A DNA stretch of 20,633 nt, from positions 43,949-64,581 of the forward strand of contig JBNGIO010006220.1 of the NCBI GenBank assembly GCA_049999805.1, in the 5' to 3' direction. This document shows positions 15,562 through 20,633 of this stretch, one piece after another (positions within the stretch are counted from its first letter, which is position 1; each line of letters starts with the position of its first letter). The DNA is from Folioceros fuciformis (Eukaryota; Anthocerotophyta; Anthocerotopsida; Anthocerotales). The position numbers and the translations under genes were made by a program. The notes below the pieces were generated by a model. That model saw only the letters and a list, made by a program, of their open reading frames with translations, did not search any database and was not told where the DNA came from.

Positions 15562-17190
15562 CTAGACGATAGGAGACCTGCCGTTCTCCAGTCTTTCCTC
15601 TTGAACTAATTCCATCAGGATTGCTCCGACGGATTGCTCCAGGGCTTCTGCTGCTATCAATAAATGCTCCCATATGCACCATAGCAAAGCTTTCGGCGAG
15701 GCCGACTTCTGTCCACCATAAACCACCGTGGACCAGTTGGCCCAGAGGTGAAAAAGACACGAAGACCACAGTAAGCCCCACCATTGGGTTTTCAGGAGAG
15801 GCTTGCCCGAGGCTGCATCCAACCCGAATAGGGCTGATTGACTCGTGATCCTGAGGTTAGCACTAGGAAAGATCAATTGAAGCCACCTGCCCACTTCCCT
15901 CCAGATCTCTTGAGCATTATTGCAATGAAAGAATATGTGGTGACTCTTGTTTGGAGCCCCCTTGGTGCACAGTCGACACACATCCTCACCCACTGCAGCT
16001 AACAGCCCATCCTAGTGATCCGCATTAGGCAAACACACTTGAAAGAAACACCAAATCGTAAACCTGACCTTGGGTGGGACTCCTGCGGACTTCCATAGGA
16101 GCTTGATGGCTTCCCTTAGTCATCGTCTAGCTAGTTGCAGTCGGGCGCCATTGGTTGTCTTTGCTTGACTTGCTACGCTCGCACCAACCGGAGGAACAGA
16201 TCCGCCATTGGGAAGTTGAAGAAAGATTGAGAAGAATCCTTTTTGCACCCCGGACGCTTGGGCCACCTATAAAGATCTGGTCTGAAGGTCAGAGCCCAGT
16301 TCTCACCTAATCGGAACCAACATTGAACCTTTGTTTTATCGGAGGTACGTGACCCAATTGGGCGTTCGCCTGCCATGCACCATCGCCCTCCCCAAGCGAA
16401 TTTATAGAGGACAGTGATAGCCCGCAGCTCTCCCCCTCGGCTTTCCCCATCGTCCCTACCCTGCACTTCCAGAGAACCGTGAGGAGCCACAACCTGGAAC
16501 GACTCCAGTATCTCTTTGCCATCAGCTCTCGCAAACTAGATCGCCCTGTCCAGATCCACTGCTTCGTCATGCTCATCCTCCTCCTCTGACTCGCTTCCTT
16601 TACTATCCATGGAGTAAGCGTACCACCCTTCCTCTCCCATGATAGGTTTCTGCCTTAAGAGCTGTTGCACCTTTTCCACTAATCCCTCGTGCAAGCATGA
16701 AAAAATAAACTTGACGTGCCGGGCCCCAATGCCAAACTCCCCTTTGACCTCCGCTACTTCCTTCCAGCGGGACTCAACTCTGTTCCATAAATGTCCAAGC
16801 CGGATAACGCCTTTCCGACAAGCCAGCCCGAAGATTTGTGACCGATTTACCCTATACCTGAAGTCTTGTACCCATAATCTCGAGAAACCCTGCAAAGGAA
16901 TACCAAGAACATCATCCACATGGGAGAAGTTGCCCGGAAGAACATAATGTTTGACCTCCAGATAACTACTCCAAATAGACTTAAAAAGCGGGGAGCAATC
17001 TGTAGTATCCAATAGCGGTTTGTTAGCCAGAATGTTGTCTATATGCCTCCTTCCCTTGGGGACAGCTTGAGTGCAATCCAAGTGCTATGTTAGAAGGCTC
17101 TTCCAAGGATAGTTTGTTGGATCAGCTGCTCTAACAAGCCACTGCGCATGCAAAACTTTCATCTTGGCAACCGGGTCCACCACCCCAAGA
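15562..17190 (-). pseudogene. LINE ORF2 C-terminal region with zf-RVT domain
   Basis: After a frameshift near 17190 the frame reads VVDPVAKMKVLHAQWLVRAA and TNYPWKSLL. TAG at 17085-17087 intervenes, then HIDNILANKPLLDTT, VWQDFRYRV-type sequence (LWVQDFRYRVNRSQIFGL) and FIFSCLHEGLVEKVQQLL. TAG at 16536-16538 follows and the frame resumes to 16173. Another shift gives LLWKSAGVPPKVRFTIWCFF, TAG (16012-16014), then the zinc-finger part EDVCRLCTKGAPNKSHHIFF with HCNNAQEIW, the C-x2-C...H...C pattern of zf-RVT. The frame ends at TAG 15562-15564. No RNase H follows. This domain binds element RNA and is needed for reverse transcription in L1 elements. Confidence 0.88.
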
Positions 17191-18818
17191 CCCCAATCCA
17201 CGCGGCTGAATAATATGCTGCCAAGACACCTTAGAACACCCTGCCATACTATCTCTCGAATGCTTCCACAGGAAAGAAATCAGCACCTGTTGTAAGCGCC
17301 TCACCTCTGACTTAGAAGGGGCCCACAAAAACAAATAGTACCAAAGAGTTGCAATTAGGATATGGTTGATCACCACCAACCTACCTGCCAAATTGAGCTC
17401 CAACAATTGTAAACCAGCCGCTTTTCGAATGAACCTGAGACAGACGTACTGCCCTATCTCCCCATTCTCATCCCCTTCTTGGAAAGGGAGCCCCAAATAT
17501 TTGTGAGTAGACCCGAGGGTCACTCGCCTGATGTGATTAATACACTGAGGGGGCTCTCCCTCCATGTGAAGACACATCATGCGCGTCTTGTTCCAATTCA
17601 CCTTGTAGCACGAAAGCTCACCAAAGACCTTAACCTGTTGGAGCAGCGCTTTTAATGAGGCCTCCTTTGTCGAGGAAAAAAGAAGAGTATCATCTACGAA
17701 TGCAGATACCCTTATCTGTGTCCCATTTGAGTTCCGAATACCCACCACTGCCGGGTCTTGCTTGACAGCTCTAAGAAAGAAGTCAGTGACGATAATAAAT
17801 AAAAATGGAGCAAGGGGGCATCCCAAACGTACCGACCGGGAGATTTCGAAACGCTCCGTAAGAGAACCATTGACAGCTACCTTGGCACCTGCGTCTTCAC
17901 ACAAAATGGCTATCCATCTGCAGAAGTTATTTCCAAAGCCGAAACTACGTAGGCATCGCCATAGGAAGTGCCACTCAATTGAATCATAGGCCTTGTAGAA
18001 GTCAAGGGAAATGAAAACAACAGCTTTCTTCTGTACCTGTGCATTGTATTTAGCCTCCCTCAGAAGAAGTAGGTTGTCCAGGATGCACCTATTTTGAATG
18101 AACTTTCTCTGTTCTTTCTCAATCCAATCATCAAGAAATGGAGTAATTCGGTTAGCCAGTACCTTAGAAATCACCTTGTACGTGGTAGTGAGCAAGGTAA
18201 TCGGGCACCAGTTGGATATTGGTAAACTGGCGTCTTGCTTAGGCAGTAGGGAGATAACCCCCAAATTGAACCAACCCCCCATGCTACCCTCCTCCTAGCA
18301 CGTGTTAACCGCCTCCATGAATAGCGGTTGCATAAATTCCCACCCCCGAGCAGGAATTCGGGGGGAATACCATCATGCCCTGGGGATGTATCCCTCGGCA
18401 TCCCCTCCAAGGCCCGGCACACCTCATTGGCAGTTATCGACTGATCCAGAGCCTTGCGTTGGTCTTCGGACACTTTGGCCGAAAACACACCATATGTCGA
18501 AGACCAAAGCCGTTCCCACCCTGCCATCTTCCCAAGACTAGAGAAAATGCCAACAAAGAAGAGGGTAATAAGGGCTTTTAGACCTTCAAGCGACTCTTGC
18601 ACCACGCCATGCGCGTCTAGGAGGGCCCGGATTCGCGTCCTATGCCGGTTAGCAGCCACCTTGTTGAAGAAGAATTTAGAGGGGCCATCCCCCTCCCTTA
18701 CCCACTTCACTTTGGCCCGCTTAAACCATCCTCTGGCCTTGTCTTCTTCTAGCTTAGCCAAGGCGCACTGCACCTCCGTTCTCCGAACCTCTTCCGCACT
18801 TTTGAGGTCCCGGCCCAT
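17191..18818 (-). pseudogene. LINE ORF2 reverse transcriptase
   Basis: The RT primes at nicked target DNA. From 18818: KVKWVREGDGPSKFFFNKVA, NRHRTRIRALLDAHG, EVCRALEGMPRDTSPGHDGI and PPEF, where GHDG replaces the usual GPDG. A frameshift near 18350 leads to WEFMQPLFMEAVNTC, TAG (18297-18299), then SMGGWFNLGVISLLPKQD, SNWCPITLL, YKVISKVLANRI and FIQNRCILDN. The catalytic blocks are SLDFYKAYDSIEW and AFVDDT (17689-17700). Most plant L1s have FADD; the two Asp are intact. VRLGCPLAPFLFIIV and KYLGLPFQ follow, then the thumb (LVVINHILIATLWYYLFLWA). The frame ends at 17131 after a one-base shift near 17190. Confidence 0.93.
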
Positions 18819-19831
18819 GCAGCTCCTTTATAACCAGCCTAGGTCCTCCCTCAGAAAACATTCTTGTTGACGTTGCTCTCTTGCTCATTGAACCCCTCGC
18901 CTCCGCAGGTACCTAGTAGCTTCCTTGTTAGCACGCATCAATATGATCACCGCATTCTCTTCTTCCTGTGCCACTCCCTGCCAGATGTTTTTGATATCTT
19001 CAAAGACACCTTTCTCCTTTAGTAAGAAGGTGTTCATCCGAAAATGTTGCATGAGTCTCCTTGGGCGCTCTAACCCAGGAGCGAGCCTCAAATGCAAACT
19101 AATAGGGTGGTGGTCAGAAAGTATCGTACCAGCGAGGATACTGTACGACTCAACGAAAGCCAACCAACCTGCTAGTAAATAAAACCTGTCCAACCTGCGC
19201 GCTCCCAGGATTCTGGTGTTGTTGGTTGGACCAGCTGAACATCAAGGACTGTGGTTAGTGATGCGCCAGAAGGGCCACCCAAGGATCCTACACTGCTAAG
19301 ATTGTATCTCTCAGCTCCTGCCAAGACATAGGCACCGCCCGAACATCAACTGGACTATCGCCACAAATGTCCTCACGGCGTTCAAAAAAGTTGAAGTCAC
19401 CAACCAACAGCCACGGAATCTGCTCATCAAGCTGCTCACCAAGCCTGCACCAGAGAGTATTCTTGTCGACAGCAGCATTAGGCGCGTAAATATTGCAAAT
19501 TCCAACCGGACCTTGAGAAGTTTGTACTACCAGCCACACAAACCTCCCATCCTCATCTTGCCCCGATTCCAGGATGTTATGAGTTTGCTCAGGGTGAATT
19601 GTAATGGACACTCCGCCGCAGGTCGCTGAAACTCGTTGAGAGGGGATTTGACCCCCGCTTGTCTCTCCTGCTCTAGCAGTTGCCCAAACCGTTCTCCCAT
19701 GAAGAAATATTTTCTTCACTTTCTGAATATGCTCCAGTGATAATTTATGCTCTTGCAAGCAAACCACATCCCACGTGACTTCCTCTTCGAGCAAATTCTT
19801 TAGTGTTCTACACTTCGACGCCGTCTTTGAC
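18819..19831 (-). pseudogene. LINE ORF2 endonuclease, copy 1, and endonuclease-RT linker
   Basis: The gap cuts its N-terminus. From SKTASK it reads WDVVCLQEHKLSLEHIQKV (catalytic Glu), GICNIYAPN, and IPWLLVGDFNFFERREDI (Asp and Asn). TAG (19288-19290) and a TAA follow, then MFSWSNQQ. A frameshift near 19215 leads to RRLDRFYLLAGW and LSDHHPISLHL (the terminal Asp-His of the nuclease). The linker (LMQHFRMNTFLLKEKGVF) has stops at 18885 and near 18840 and then runs in frame into RT. The endonuclease nicks the target to start insertion. It differs from copy 2 at about 52 of 562 aligned bases, with no indel. Confidence 0.9.
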
Positions 19832-19931
19832 NNNNNNNNNNNNNNNNNNNNNNNNNNNNNNNNNNNNNNNNNNNNNNNNNNNNNNNNNNNNNNNNNNNNN
19901 NNNNNNNNNNNNNNNNNNNNNNNNNNNNNNN
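19832..19931. other. Scaffold gap, 100 N
   Basis: Exactly 100 undetermined bases inside the LINE endonuclease. The 562 bp before it (19270-19831) and the 562 bp after it (19932-20493) are homologous. Confidence 0.99.
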
Positions 19932-20576
19932 AAGGGCCACCTAAGGATCCTGCATCGCTAAGACCGTATCTCTCAGCTCCTGCCAAGACATAGGCACTGC
20001 CCAAACATCAACTGGGCTATCCCCACGAATGTCCTCACGGTGTTCAACAAAGTTGAAGTCGCCAGCCAGCAGCCACGGAATCTGCACATCAAGCTGCTCA
20101 CCACGCTTGCACCAGAGGGTATTCCTATCAACAGCAGCATTAGGCGCGTAAATATTGCAAATTCCAACTGGACCTTGAGGAGTTTGCAGCACCAGCCACA
20201 CAAACCTCCCATCCTCATCTTGCCCCGATTCCAGAATGTTATGGGTTTGCTCAGGATGAACTGTAATGGACACTCCTCTGCGGGTCGCTGAAACTTGTTG
20301 AGAGAAGATTTGACCCCCGCTTGTCTCTCTTGCTCTAGCAGCTGCCCAAACTGTTCTCCCATGAAGAAAGATTTTCTTCACTTTCTGGATATGCTCCAGC
20401 GACAGTTTATGCTCTTGCAAGCACACCACATCCCATGTGACTTCCTCTTTTAGCAGATTCTTTAGTCTTCTACACTTCGACGCCGTCTTTGACCAACTCC
20501 CCAACCCACTAACATTCCAGGAAATGATCCGCAAATGAGACCCCCTCTCGTAATTTTTCAAAGTGTCAATACCCAT
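19932..20576 (-). pseudogene. LINE ORF2 start and endonuclease, copy 2 (cut by gap)
   Basis: ATG at 20576 opens MGIDTLKNYERGSHLRIISW and NVSGLGSW, the expected start of an APE-type nuclease (metal-binding Asn in WN). It continues VTWDVVCLQEHKLSLEHI (Glu), GRFVWLVLQTPQGPVGICNI, YAPNAAVDRNTLW, WLLAGDFNFVEHREDI and PMSWQELRDTVLAMQDP, then the N gap. There is no stop in 211 codons, so this copy is better kept than copy 1. The ATG directly follows the TAA of the upstream frame (TAAATG), as expected at an ORF1/ORF2 junction. Labelled broken only because the gap removes its C-terminal part. Confidence 0.9.
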
Positions 20577-20633
20577 TTAACGGGATTTGCTTGAAAGATT
20601 CCGGACAGCAGACGGCTTGGGCATCCTAGCCCC
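20577..20633 (-). CDS. C-terminal end of LINE ORF1 (partial)
   Basis: In the frame immediately before ORF2 the minus strand reads ARMPKPSAVRNLSSKSR and stops at TAA 20577-20579, adjacent to the ORF2 ATG. A short basic tail fits the nucleic-acid-binding ORF1 protein of L1 elements, but only 18 codons are visible, so the call rests on position. Confidence 0.45.
   Translation of the reverse strand, partial: GARMPKPSAVRNLSSKSR

Larger units (their letters stand above)
15293..20633 (-). mobile_element. L1-type LINE retrotransposon, partial and decayed
   Basis: Minus-strand order is end of ORF1 (20577-20633), ORF2 endonuclease, RT, C-terminal zinc-finger domain and 3' tail. APE-type endonuclease plus RT plus zf-RVT without a recognisable RNase H is the plant L1 layout. 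The 5' end is outside the window. A 100-N gap splits the endonuclease, and each side carries its own copy, so two LINE copies or a misjoin are involved. Stops and frameshifts occur throughout copy 1. Confidence 0.92.

Noticed and set aside
15290-15784. 164-codon minus-strand frame in the LINE 3' region
   Set aside because: It overlaps the real zf-RVT frame in another phase and shows no domain, so it is a shadow frame.

Overview
The window looks like nuclear DNA of a land plant, and it consists almost entirely of decayed retrotransposons. The evidence is Ty1/copia polyproteins read by homology, initiator-tRNA-Met-type primer sites (TGGTATCAGAGC) beside short LTRs, a plant-type L1 LINE, AT-rich spacers and two 100-N scaffold gaps. 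I cannot name the species or clade. There is no intact host gene, tRNA, rRNA or CRISPR array. No long protein can be read without a stop or frameshift.

Layout, left to right. 1-3040: copia element A on the minus strand (gag, protease, integrase, then reverse transcriptase), broken between integrase and RT by a 245-bp LTR+PBS piece (LTR E). 3147-3853: a decayed minus-strand reading frame of unknown family, directly upstream of gag A. 3873-4920: two nested hairpins, an N gap and featureless AT-rich DNA. 4921-5178: two 96-bp direct repeats, the second ending exactly where LTR C begins. 5179-7548: a head-to-head composite of two copia 5' ends, C (plus strand: LTR, PBS, gag) and D (minus strand: LTR, PBS, start of an ORF), meeting near 6950. 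7589-8221: a decayed acidic plus-strand ORF of unknown family.

8501-14604 is the best-defined object: a full-length 6.1-kb copia element (B) on the minus strand. It has 207-bp LTRs (11 differences), PBS, polypurine tract and a perfect 5-bp target duplication (AAGGA). All copia domains are in order, but the frame is broken at about a dozen places. Upstream of gag it carries an extra charged, probably coiled-coil reading frame. 14670-15289 is a second unknown decayed reading frame on the minus strand. 15290-20633 is a 5'-truncated (by the window) L1-type LINE on the minus strand: the end of ORF1, endonuclease, RT, C-terminal zinc-finger domain and 3' tail. The endonuclease occurs twice, once on each side of the second N gap, with about 9% divergence.

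How the parts relate: A and B belong to related copia families, with matching gag start, zinc knuckle and protease region. Both have an additional upstream reading frame, and both have lost the conserved Gly of the protease active-site motif. C, D and E have distinct LTRs. Nothing here looks competent for transposition today; B, C, D, E and the LINE record successive insertions into one another and into unidentified older sequence.
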